Assembly: GCA_035556755.1 (NCBI GenBank)
Contig: DATMEP010000019.1
Span: forward strand, 1 to 17,514
DNA from: VRUE01 sp035556755
Lineage (GTDB): Bacteria; Actinomycetota; Thermoleophilia; Solirubrobacterales; 70-9
Direction: 5' to 3'
DNA length: 17,514 bases
Shown in pieces: positions 6,758 through 14,700 of the stretch (its first letter is position 1; each line of letters starts with the position of its first letter). The translations under genes and the position numbers were made by a program. Under the pieces are notes generated by a model. The model was not told where the DNA came from and made no database searches. It was given only the letters and a program-made list of their open reading frames with translations.

Positions 6758-7600
6758 GTGAACGACGTAGCGGAGCAGGCGAAGGACGCGAACAGGGAGC
6801 TGAAGGCGAAACACCGGTCGATGTGGGCTTCCGGCGACTACCCCTCGATGGTCGAGACCTTCCTGCTGCCGCTCGGGCCGCGGCTGGTCGAGGCAGCCGG
6901 AATCGAGCCCGGGATGCGCGTTCTCGACGTCGCAGCGGGCACCGGCAACGCGTCGATTCCGGCGGCCGCGACCGGGGCGACGGTCGTTGCCAGCGATCTG
7001 ACGCCGGAGCTGTTCGATGCCGGCCGCGCCCGCGCCGAGGCCGAGGGCGTGGAGCTGGAGTGGGCTGAGGCCGACGCCGAGAATCTGCCCTTCGAGGACG
7101 CCAGCTTCGACGCAGTCATCTCCTCGATCGGGGTGATGTTCGCGCCCTTCCACCAGGCGGCCGCCGACGAGCTGGTGCGGGTCTGCCGCCCGGGCGGGAC
7201 GATCGGGCTGCTGTGCTGGACCCCGGAGGGGATGATCGGCGGCCTCTTCCGCACGATCGGGCCGTTCGCCCCCACGCCGCCCCCAGGCGCCCAGCCGCCG
7301 CCGCTCTGGGGTGGCGAGGAGCACCTGCGCGAGCTGCTCGGCGACCGGGTCGAGCTGGAGACGCTGGAGCGCGACGTGCTCGAGGTGACCGCCTTCGAGC
7401 GCCCCACCGATTTCGCCGAGCACTTCAAGCAGCGCTACGGGCCGACGATCGCGGCGCAGGCGAACGCGCGCCGCAACGAGCGCGAGGGGGAGTTCGTGGA
7501 GGCGCTGGACCGCTACTACGAGGAACAGAACCGCGGCAGCGACGACGACGCCCGCTTCGAGATGGAGTTCCTGATCGCGGTGGGGAGAAAGCGATCGTGA
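6758..7600 (+). CDS. class I SAM-dependent methyltransferase
   Basis: Predicted 280-aa cytoplasmic methyltransferase of the UbiE/Methyltransf_11 type. SAM-binding motif I is VLDVAAGTG (55-63); the acidic residue ending strand beta-2 is Asp80 (VVASDLTPELF); motif II/III is seen as DAENLPFEDASFDAVIS (106-122), followed by GVMFAPFHQAAADELVRVCRPGGTIGLLCW. The C-terminal third carries the substrate cap with WGGEEHLRELLG and EHFKQRYGP. The acceptor cannot be read from sequence; relatives act on small molecules such as quinones or polyketides. It starts at GTG 6758 with an AAGGAG site and overlaps the downstream flavoenzyme gene by four bases (GTGA), so both are made from one transcript. Confidence 0.9.
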   Translation: MNDVAEQAKDANRELKAKHRSMWASGDYPSMVETFLLPLGPRLVEAAGIEPGMRVLDVAAGTGNASIPAAATGATVVASDLTPELFDAGRARAEAEGVELEWAEADAENLPFEDASFDAVISSIGVMFAPFHQAAADELVRVCRPGGTIGLLCWTPEGMIGGLFRTIGPFAPTPPPGAQPPPLWGGEEHLRELLGDRVELETLERDVLEVTAFERPTDFAEHFKQRYGPTIAAQANARRNEREGEFVEALDRYYEEQNRGSDDDARFEMEFLIAVGRKRS

Positions 7601-8814
7601 GCACCGCCGGCCGGTCGAGCTACGACGCGGTGATCGTCGGCGCCCGCTGCGCCGGCTCGCCGCTGGCGACCCGCCTCGCCGAGCGCGGCTGGTCGGTGCT
7701 GCTCGTCGATCGCGAACCGCCGCCGGCCGACACGATCTCGACCCACTACGTCTTCCCGAACACGCTCGTCCGCCTGCAGGAGCTGGGCGCGCTGGAGCGG
7801 ATCGAGGCGCGGCACCGCCTCAACCCGCTCCACTACGCGGTGCGCGTGCTCGGCGAGGAGGTGACCGGACCGCTGACGCCGATCGGCGGCTTCGACCGCA
7901 TGTGCGGCGTGACCCGGCCGGTGCTCGACCAGGCGCTGCTCGACGCGGCGGTCGCCGCGGGTGCCGAGACCCGTTTCGGCGAAAAGGTCACCGGCCTGCT
8001 CGGTGCCGGCAGCGCCGAGGATCCGGTTCGCGGTGTGGTGCTGGAGGGGGGCGAGGAGATCGAGGCGCGCTGGGTGCTCGGAGCCGACGGCCGCGCCTCG
8101 ACCGTGGCCAACCAGCTCGGGCTCGAGAAGCAGCGCCCGCTGGCGAGCGACATCGGGATCATGTTCGCCTACTGGCGCGGCCTGCCCGAGAGCGACAGCT
8201 TCCGGGTCGAGGTGCACGAGTCGGCGTCGCTGAGCTGGGGACAGTGCGAGGACGACGTCTCGATCCTGATGCTCGGGGTACCGGCAGAGCTGACCCGGGG
8301 CGATGCCGAGCAGCGCCAGCAGCTCTTCACCTCGAGGCTGGACGAGTTCGAGTGGTTCGACCCGCGCCTGCTCGAAGGGACCGAGCAGATCTCCCCGATC
8401 CGCGTCGCCCCGGAGACGATGCTGCGCGGCTTCTTCCGTCAGGCGACCGGCCCCGGCTGGGCCCTGGTCGGCGACGCCGGGCACTTCAAGCACCCCGCCA
8501 CCGCGCAGGGCATCTCCGACGCGATCGAGCAGTCCCTCCGCGTCGCCGACGCCCTCACCGCCCCCGACGAAGACCTCTCCACCTACGAAGCCTGGCGCGA
8601 CGAGCGCGCCCGCGAGCACTACGAGTGGTCATTCGACTACGGCCGCCTCCCCCGCCCCGAAGTAGCCCGCCCCATCTTCGCCGGCATAGCCTCCGACCCC
8701 GAAGCCGGCCAAGCTTTCCGCGACACCTTCACCCGCCTAACCCGCCCCCGCACCGACGTCCTGACGCCCGAGCGCCTCGAGCGCTGGTTCGCCAAAGCGC
8801 CGGCCGCGGCCTGA
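7597..8814 (+). CDS. FAD-dependent monooxygenase/reductase (PHBH-fold)
   Basis: Predicted 405-aa flavoprotein of the p-hydroxybenzoate hydroxylase/geranylgeranyl reductase fold. Visible: the dinucleotide-binding start YDAVIVGARCAGSPLATRLAERG with the GARCAG loop at 15-20 and the acidic Asp38 (VLLVDRE) after strand 2; the ADGR motif (163-166); and the FAD ribityl-binding WALVGDAGHFKHPATAQG with Gly292-Asp293. It should use NAD(P)H and FAD to hydroxylate, epoxidise or reduce a small hydrophobic substrate; which one is unknown. The frame is open upstream to 7213, but GTG 7597 overlaps the methyltransferase stop and is immediately followed by the flavin motif, so it is the chosen start. Codons in the last 200 bases shift toward C-ending runs, with no sign of a break. 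Confidence 0.88.
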   Translation: MSTAGRSSYDAVIVGARCAGSPLATRLAERGWSVLLVDREPPPADTISTHYVFPNTLVRLQELGALERIEARHRLNPLHYAVRVLGEEVTGPLTPIGGFDRMCGVTRPVLDQALLDAAVAAGAETRFGEKVTGLLGAGSAEDPVRGVVLEGGEEIEARWVLGADGRASTVANQLGLEKQRPLASDIGIMFAYWRGLPESDSFRVEVHESASLSWGQCEDDVSILMLGVPAELTRGDAEQRQQLFTSRLDEFEWFDPRLLEGTEQISPIRVAPETMLRGFFRQATGPGWALVGDAGHFKHPATAQGISDAIEQSLRVADALTAPDEDLSTYEAWRDERAREHYEWSFDYGRLPRPEVARPIFAGIASDPEAGQAFRDTFTRLTRPRTDVLTPERLERWFAKAPAAA

Positions 8815-8846
8815 CCGAGCACGCTAAATGCCTCGGGCTGGGTTCG

Positions 8847-8860
8847 CCCCGCAGTCGGGG
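8847..8860. terminator. weak hairpin after the flavoenzyme gene
   Basis: CCCCG (8847-8851), loop CAGT, CGGGG (8856-8860) gives a short GC-only stem 32 bases after the stop at 8814. No T-run follows, so rho-independent termination is only a possibility. The rest of the 132-base gap to the lipoprotein start (8815-8946) shows no gene; a TAGGGT (8895-8900) might be a -10 hexamer for that gene. Confidence 0.3.
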
Positions 8861-8935
8861 ATCTGCTGCACGGCCCACCCGCTGTCGTCGGCGCTAGGGT
8901 GCTGAGGGGTAATCCAATAATCAGATACAACTTTC

Positions 8936-8941
8936 AGGGGG
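8936..8941 (+). promoter_or_regulatory. ribosome binding site selecting the TTG start of the lipoprotein
   Basis: AGGGGG lies five bases before the TTG at 8947. An upstream in-frame GTG (8899) would add 16 polar residues before the signal peptide, whereas the TTG places Lys2 directly before the hydrophobic core. Confidence 0.65.
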
Positions 8942-8946
8942 TTGGG

Positions 8947-9957
8947 TTGAAGGCCTTGTTGTCGATCCTCGTGCTCACGGCAACGGCGTCGTTGACCGCC
9001 TGCGACTCCGGCACCTCCGAGGCTGAGACGCTCGCCCTGCCCGAAGGCGCCCGTCAAGCCTCCTGGTCCCCCGACGGCGGTCGCATTGCCGTCCCAGCGC
9101 ACGACAAGATCGAACTGATCCGAGCCGACGGAAGCCTCGAACGCCGGATAACGATCCCGGGTGTGGACATATCCGGTTTTTCTTGCGAATGCAGGATCGG
9201 TTGGTCGGAAAACGGGGAGCGCCTGCACGTCGTAACGCAGCCCCAGCCGAGAGACGCCAAAGCGGGCGTCACCACGGTGACGGCAGACGGGGCCTCCCCC
9301 CTGCGCAAGGCATTCCTCGGCGTACCCGTACGTGGCGCCAGCTGGTCGCCACATGGCTGGCCACTCGTCTTTGTTCCAAACTCCATCGTGATTCGGGGGC
9401 GGAAGCCCCGCGGTCCCACCCCCGACCTCTGGCGCCTCGACAGGCTGAGCGCGCAGCCGCGGAAGGTCATCTCCCTGGCTGGCGAGGAGCTCGATCCGGT
9501 GTTTTCCCCTGACGGAAGCGAGATTCTCTTCTCCAGAAGCACGGAAACGAGGAGCAGCCTTTGGGCCGTTTCCCTCGACGGCTCCCGCCTGCGTCAGCTC
9601 GCCGGCGGACTCTCGAACCTGAGCGCAGCCTGGTCTCCGGATGGCAGCCGCGTCGCCTTCACGGCAAACAGGCGGGGTGGGGATCTCCGCACCCACCTGT
9701 ACATCGTCACCGCGGACGGCGGCGAGGTGCGTCAGCTCGCCGGCGAAGAGGTGAGGCGAGGACAGCCGGCTTGGACTCCGGATGGCCGCTGGATCGCCTT
9801 TGCGAACTATGAGGGAGAGATCAGGCGCGTGCGTCCGAACGGCTCGGCCGAAGAGACCATTCTCAGCCTGCCGGACGAGGACGTGAGTGGCCTGAGCTGG
9901 TCTCCTAACGGCGTCACGCTCGCCTACTCCGCGACGCCCAGAGTCACCGTGGATTGA
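8947..9957 (+). CDS. TolB-like WD40-type beta-propeller lipoprotein
   Basis: Predicted 336-aa membrane-anchored lipoprotein. With the TTG start the N-terminus is MKALLSILVLTATASLTAC, a short signal peptide with lipobox LTAC, so Cys19 would be lipidated after export. The rest holds seven PD40/TolB-type strands ending in variants of W[ST]PDG (ASWSPDG, IGWSENG, ASWSPHG, PVFSPDG, AAWSPDG, PAWTPDG, LSWSPNG), enough for a six- to seven-bladed propeller facing the outside. Between them are typical LWAVSLDGSRLRQL and LYIVTADGGEVRQL strands. No catalytic domain is fused, so a binding or protein-interaction role is likely; the partner is unknown. It stands alone on the plus strand and converges on the minus-strand secreted operon with only six bases between the stop codons. 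Confidence 0.87.
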   Translation: MKALLSILVLTATASLTACDSGTSEAETLALPEGARQASWSPDGGRIAVPAHDKIELIRADGSLERRITIPGVDISGFSCECRIGWSENGERLHVVTQPQPRDAKAGVTTVTADGASPLRKAFLGVPVRGASWSPHGWPLVFVPNSIVIRGRKPRGPTPDLWRLDRLSAQPRKVISLAGEELDPVFSPDGSEILFSRSTETRSSLWAVSLDGSRLRQLAGGLSNLSAAWSPDGSRVAFTANRRGGDLRTHLYIVTADGGEVRQLAGEEVRRGQPAWTPDGRWIAFANYEGEIRRVRPNGSAEETILSLPDEDVSGLSWSPNGVTLAYSATPRVTVD

Positions 9958-9968
9958 GCTGACTCAGC
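9958..9968. repeat. 11-bp perfect palindrome between convergent genes
   Basis: GCTGA-C-TCAGC begins right after the TGA of the lipoprotein and includes the TGA of the convergent minus-strand gene. The stem is too short, and its loop too small, for a normal terminator. It marks an unusually tight convergent junction in which each transcript must run into the other gene unless termination lies inside coding sequence. Confidence 0.5.
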
Positions 9969-11004
9969 GCCCTCCCCGCGGCGCCGGCTCCCTGCGACGT
10001 CGCCGGATGGCGACGAGAGCGGCGATCGATCCCAGCGACGCCGCGAAGGCGACCACGGCAACCCAGCGGGGAATGCGTACATCCGGCGGCTGCTCGCCGA
10101 CCGCCACGCCTTTGAGCATCACCGCGGGCTGGTTGGAATTGCCGCTGTCGGCGGTCAGGCTCAAGCGCATCGGCCCGCTCCGGCGCGGCACGACGAAGAA
10201 CGTGCCTCGCGTGGCACCGGTCAGGGAGCCGAAGCGGAAGAGGCGCCGACCGACGATCTCAACGATCCCCTCGACGGCTTCGAGCCGGACCTCCACGTCC
10301 TTTGCCGCCCTGTCGCCGCTGTTCTTCAGCAGGAAGGAGACCCGCGAAGCCCTGTCCTTTTCCGGTGCCAGCCGGGTGGTCGCAGCCGAAAGCTCCAGCC
10401 GCGCCGGGGCGAGGGCGGTCTCCCACAGGCGCGTGCTGGCTTCGACTCGGAACCGGGCGGCTCCGCCGCCGTAGCAATCGACACCAAACCAGAGACGATT
10501 GAGCCCGGGCCGAACGCTGTTGAAGGGCAGATAGTTGGTCGTCGACAGGCGCGAGATGCCGCCGGGCAGAGGCCCGAACCGGGTTCCATCGACGAGGTCG
10601 ATCGTGTTCCAACCTCGGCGCAACCGCGGACCGTCGCTCTCCGCGGTGGTCTGGACCGATGCGCCCGGGTAGTCGTTGACGTAGGCAGTGATGGTCGCCG
10701 CACCTGGGCTGCGCGACTGAACGGGTCGTGCTGCGACAACGAGCGAGAGCAGATACTCGGCCGCGGGCGGCTGCTCGCCGCCGCGCTTCTCATTCCCATC
10801 ACCAGCCGCGACCCGGAAGGGAATCGCAGACGTCTCGCTGTCACAGGCCAACCACTGAGCGGCTTGGGGGGCCCGAGCAACCCTCAAGTCCAAGCCCTGC
10901 CCGGCGTCGGCTGCTTTCGCGACAGGAACTGCGCCTGCGCCGGCACCGAGCGCAACCCAGAGCGCAAATGCCGCGCAAGCCCATCCCCTCGATTGGCGCC
11001 GCAC
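9964..11004 (-). CDS. secreted protein with C-terminal membrane anchor (CARDB-like segment)
   Basis: Predicted 346-aa exported, membrane-anchored protein. N-terminal MRRQSRGW plus a hydrophobic stretch ending VPVAKAADA forms a signal peptide; the C-terminus has one hydrophobic segment (WVAVVAFAASLGSIAALVA) followed by five Arg and a basic tail, so the bulk should sit outside with the tail inside. There is no LPxTG. The first half (PAAEYLLSLVV...GPRLRRGWNTIDL...YLPFNSVRPGLNRLWFGVDCYGG) is an unassigned strand-rich domain. The second half (RLELSAATTRLAPEKD, VSFLLKNSGDRAAKDVEVRLE) looks like an Ig-type CARDB domain. The GTG at 11004 shares one base with the upstream TAG stop and is preferred; a TTG at 11022 would add six residues. 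It is last in the operon and may tether the giant protein (inference). Confidence 0.72.
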   Translation of the reverse strand: MRRQSRGWACAAFALWVALGAGAGAVPVAKAADAGQGLDLRVARAPQAAQWLACDSETSAIPFRVAAGDGNEKRGGEQPPAAEYLLSLVVAARPVQSRSPGAATITAYVNDYPGASVQTTAESDGPRLRRGWNTIDLVDGTRFGPLPGGISRLSTTNYLPFNSVRPGLNRLWFGVDCYGGGAARFRVEASTRLWETALAPARLELSAATTRLAPEKDRASRVSFLLKNSGDRAAKDVEVRLEAVEGIVEIVGRRLFRFGSLTGATRGTFFVVPRRSGPMRLSLTADSGNSNQPAVMLKGVAVGEQPPDVRIPRWVAVVAFAASLGSIAALVAIRRRRREPAPRGGR

Positions 11005-11738
11005 TACTTGACGGTGATCCAAGTGGCCTGGCCGTTGCTCTGCCAGATATGCGCGCCTTCCTCTTCCGTCGGCTCATAGTTGCCAATGTAGACGCGATCG
11101 CGGAACACGTGCCTGGCACCGAAATAGTGGAGTGCGTCAGTAGCAATTTTCCACTCCGCGTTCTCGCTGTAGCCGGACCAGGTCCTGGTATCGGGACCCA
11201 CATCTTCGATGAAATCGCACTCATTGTGGTCGATGTGCGAGGTCGCGATTATGAACCTGCCCCACTGTTGATTGACGAAGTGGTCCGTATTTGGCGGCGC
11301 ATAAACGCGAAAGTGAAATGCGTTTGGTTCATTCTGTGCCGGATGTTGACAGGCGGCGTTTTTGCGGCCAGCGTCAGCGTCCCATTCCCCTCCGTTGCCC
11401 TCCGGCCCGTCGTTCACCCGCGCGTATGCGGTGGACGCACCCACCTCTATCGGACCGATATGGCGCTTGCCGAAATAGTAGGTTTCCTCCATTGCGTCCT
11501 TCACCTTGTTGATATCGGCGTCGTGCCCGAAGATCAGGTTGACCGGAAAGTCGACCTTTTCCCGGTTGCGCGCTTCTTCGGAGAAGTCGTAAGTAATGAA
11601 GCGGTCCTTGCGAACCTCGTACGCACGCAGCGGATTCTCGGAGGTGGCTCCGGTCGCCGGTTGAGCCAAGGGTTGCATCCCGAGGAATCCAGTCCCCAGG
11701 GCAATTCCCGTGAGAAGCGCGTAGACAACTCGTATCAT
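11004..11738 (-). CDS. secreted 244-aa protein of unknown family
   Basis: Predicted exported protein: MIRVVYALLTGIALGTGFLG and a short Ala/Thr-rich stretch form a signal peptide ending about residue 31. The mature part is soluble and rich in aromatic and charged residues, with two Cys (AACQHP and NECDF) that may pair. A segment VDFPVNLIFGHDADINKVKDAM recalls, weakly, the opening of LssY-C-type domains (PVNL-x-F-x-G then a helix); the later IATSHIDHNECDF and SGYSENAEWKIATD are distinctive and unrecognised. The several His/Asp residues in SHIDHNE could bind metal (speculation). It is visibly more A/T-rich than its neighbours. The ATG at 11738 overlaps the stop of the giant gene (ATGA) and its own stop touches the next start, so its product must act with those two. 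Confidence 0.75.
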   Translation of the reverse strand: MIRVVYALLTGIALGTGFLGMQPLAQPATGATSENPLRAYEVRKDRFITYDFSEEARNREKVDFPVNLIFGHDADINKVKDAMEETYYFGKRHIGPIEVGASTAYARVNDGPEGNGGEWDADAGRKNAACQHPAQNEPNAFHFRVYAPPNTDHFVNQQWGRFIIATSHIDHNECDFIEDVGPDTRTWSGYSENAEWKIATDALHYFGARHVFRDRVYIGNYEPTEEEGAHIWQSNGQATWITVK

Positions 11739-14700
11739 TCCCCTCCCCCTCCCTCTTCGAGCGGACTCCGATCTATTCGTACGTTCGGTCCGTAGATGTA
11801 TTCGCCACTGCTCAGGGTGTGCGGCTCCATCCCCACGACCTCGCCGGACACTATGTTGCCCGCGGCGTCCGAGACCGTCGAGAGGTTCACCAGCAGCGTG
11901 CTGACGTTCCTCCCGCGAAGTTCAAGCGATACCTGACTGAAGGAAGTGGGTTCGCTTGGAGGGTCGAACGCCACGACTGGCCACTCTTCGAACTCGGTCC
12001 AGGTCGTGGGATGGTCGAGATGAACTTCGATCAGAGCCCCCACCGGCGCTGGGCCGCCGTCGCGCTGAGCCAGCGTCCAGCGACCGATGTCCACCGAGTA
12101 GGCGGTACCGCCTACCTTTTGCCGCATGATCGGATCCTCGGCCAAGACCGCTTCTATCTGGTCTTCCTGCATCTCTTCGAAGGCGGGAAGCTGCATCAAG
12201 GCTTTTTCTTCGCCTTCTCCTTCTTCTTCGACTTCCGCGAACACACCGTCGGCATAGCTCACCAGCGGCTGCAGGGCCAGAGCGGTCGGACTTTCACTCG
12301 GTCCCTCGATTTGGCCGACGACGAAGCAGTCCACCGCCGCGCTGCACGAGACGTCGTTCAACTCGATCACCGCGTCCTCCTCGACCCCCGGTAGCGTCGT
12401 GTCCTCCGCCGTCCACTCGTGTCCATTCCAGGCCAGGACCGCTGCGGCGTGCTCTCCGTAGGTCGCGGCGGTCGCGACGCAACCGGTCCGTGAGTAGCAC
12501 GCAGCCGCGCTGTATGACTCGGTTTCCGCGGCATCTGAGTCGTCTTGGTGCTTCCAGTAGTTGCCGTTCCAGCGCAACAGCAGGCCGCGGTCTTTTTTCG
12601 GCCAGCCGCCTTCATAGGTCCCCACGCCCAGACAGGCCTCCACCCCGCTGCAGGACACTCCGTGGAGGGCGGTCGACACCGATTCGACCGGCGACTGCAG
12701 GGTCTGCGGCTCCCACTCGACGCCGTCCCAGCCATATGCCAGCGCTTTCGCCCCTCCACCGGCATGACCAACCGCCACACACACCCCGGAGGTCGGGCAG
12801 TCGACGTCGGTGAGGCGCTTGTCCCCACCCCCTTCGTCGACCGTGTCAGCAGACCAGGATTCTCCGTCCCAGACGTAGGCGACCGGTCTATCGACTCCGC
12901 CTTTCGAGAAATAGCCCACCGCGATGCAGAGTTCCTCGCTTGGACAGGAGACACCGGTGGTCGCCTGCGCTTCCGATCCAGACGGCTGTGGCACGGTCTG
13001 TTTCGCCCATTTCGCCCCATCCCAATGGCTCGCGATCGCCGGGAGCGATGCTCCACCCACCGCCATGCAGGCGCTGGGCGAGGCGCAATCGACGTCGGCA
13101 ACTTCCGGCCCGCCTTCCGCGTCGGCGATCCCGGTCGGCTGGCCGCTTTCGGTCCAGCCAGTTCCTTCGTGGGACCAGCTCGTGATCGCCGAACCGAAGG
13201 GGTGGTCGACGGTCGGGTCGGTGAGGCTGCCGACGGAAACGCAGCGAAATTCGCCCGGATCCGTGCAGGAGACCGCCTCCATCGCTCCCTGAGCCGGGGT
13301 GCCGACCTCGACGTCGGCGTCGATGCCTTCTTCAGATTCCGGCCAATCGAGAACGGCGATCAGGTTCTCCCGGTGCGATCGCGATCGCGGCAGGGACGAC
13401 CCCGCCAGGGCGCATTTCGTCGCCGAGAAGCAGTGCAGTCCGGCCGGGACCAGAACCGAGGAGCTGTCGTCCACGTCGACCTCCGTCTGCTCCCAGGCCG
13501 ATCCGTCCCACGAGAGCGCCCAGGGCTCGCGCCCCGCGCCGGTATCGACACGGCCCGAGGCGAGGCAGCGCGTGGCACTGGCGCAGCTGATGCTCCCCAC
13601 CTCGGCGTAGTCGGTCCCCTCCTCGTAGGGAACTTCGACGTGGGTCCACGCCGACGTCGCTGAACCAGAGACCGGTTGAGTGGCAAAAGTCACCGGACTG
13701 CCTTCGTCCCCGATGAAGCCACCCGCGGCGAAGCAATTTTCGCTCGGGCAGGCAACCGCCGAGAGGCCCGTGGCATAGCCGTTCGATGGCGTCGTCACCG
13801 AGATCGCCGACCAGGCGCTGCCGTTCCAGTTCATCGCCAGCGGATGCGGAGCGCCTTCCGCATCGATCGATTCGCCAACCGCGGCACAGTGGCTGGAGCC
13901 CGAGCAGCTGACCGCGACCAACTCCGACATCGAAGAGCCGCCGGGGACCGCTGCCGTTTTCACCGACCAGGCACTGCCGTTCCAGAGGAGTGCGAGGGCG
14001 CGCAGGTCTCCTTCGCCGTCGACCACGCCGCCGACCGCGGTGCAGTGGCTGGCACTCACACAATCGACGTCAGTCAGATAGGTGGCCTGCGCGCCACCGG
14101 GTGCGGGGGTTGCTTCCGCCGTCCAGGCGGACCCGTTCCAGCGCAGCGCCAGACCATTGCGGCTTCCGCCCGAGTCATGGAAGTTGCCGACGGCAAGGCA
14201 GTTCGAAGTGGAGATGCAGTCGACCCTCCGCAGGGTGCTGGTGGTTGCTTCCGAGGGGGTGGCAGGCGTGGTCTGGACGGCAGGGTCGGTCCCGATCCCA
14301 ACGGATGCCTGCTGCTTGCCTGGCGATCCGGAATCCCCTGCTTCGACGGTGCCCACCGTGACGCAGGAGGAGAGCGATGAAGGGTTCGGGCAGGAGATGT
14401 CACCGAGGCCGCTGCTCAGGTCGGTGACGCGCACCCTGGTCCAGTTTCTTCGCAGCGGCTCGACCTCCGCCGATGACCACGCGCCGGCCTTCTGATGGAA
14501 GCTGAGCTCACGGCGCGGTGCTCCCTGTCCATAGGTCACCGAGCCCACCGCATGGCAAACCCGCCAGCTCGGGCACGAGATACCGCTCAGCTCCGCCGCG
14601 ATCGCACCCAAGTCCGCCGACTCGAGCGGCTGTTCGGACCAGGAGCTTCCGTCCCAGGCAAGCGCCAGGGGCAACTCGCGCGTCCCGTTCTTGTAGGAGC

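Noticed and set aside
7213..7596. Upstream extension of the flavoenzyme frame
   Set aside because: It overlaps the methyltransferase and is Arg/Ala-rich; the flavin-binding motif begins right after GTG 7597.
9964..11004. Sortase-anchored surface protein
   Set aside because: The hydrophobic C-terminus and Arg tail are present, but no LPxTG-like motif precedes them.
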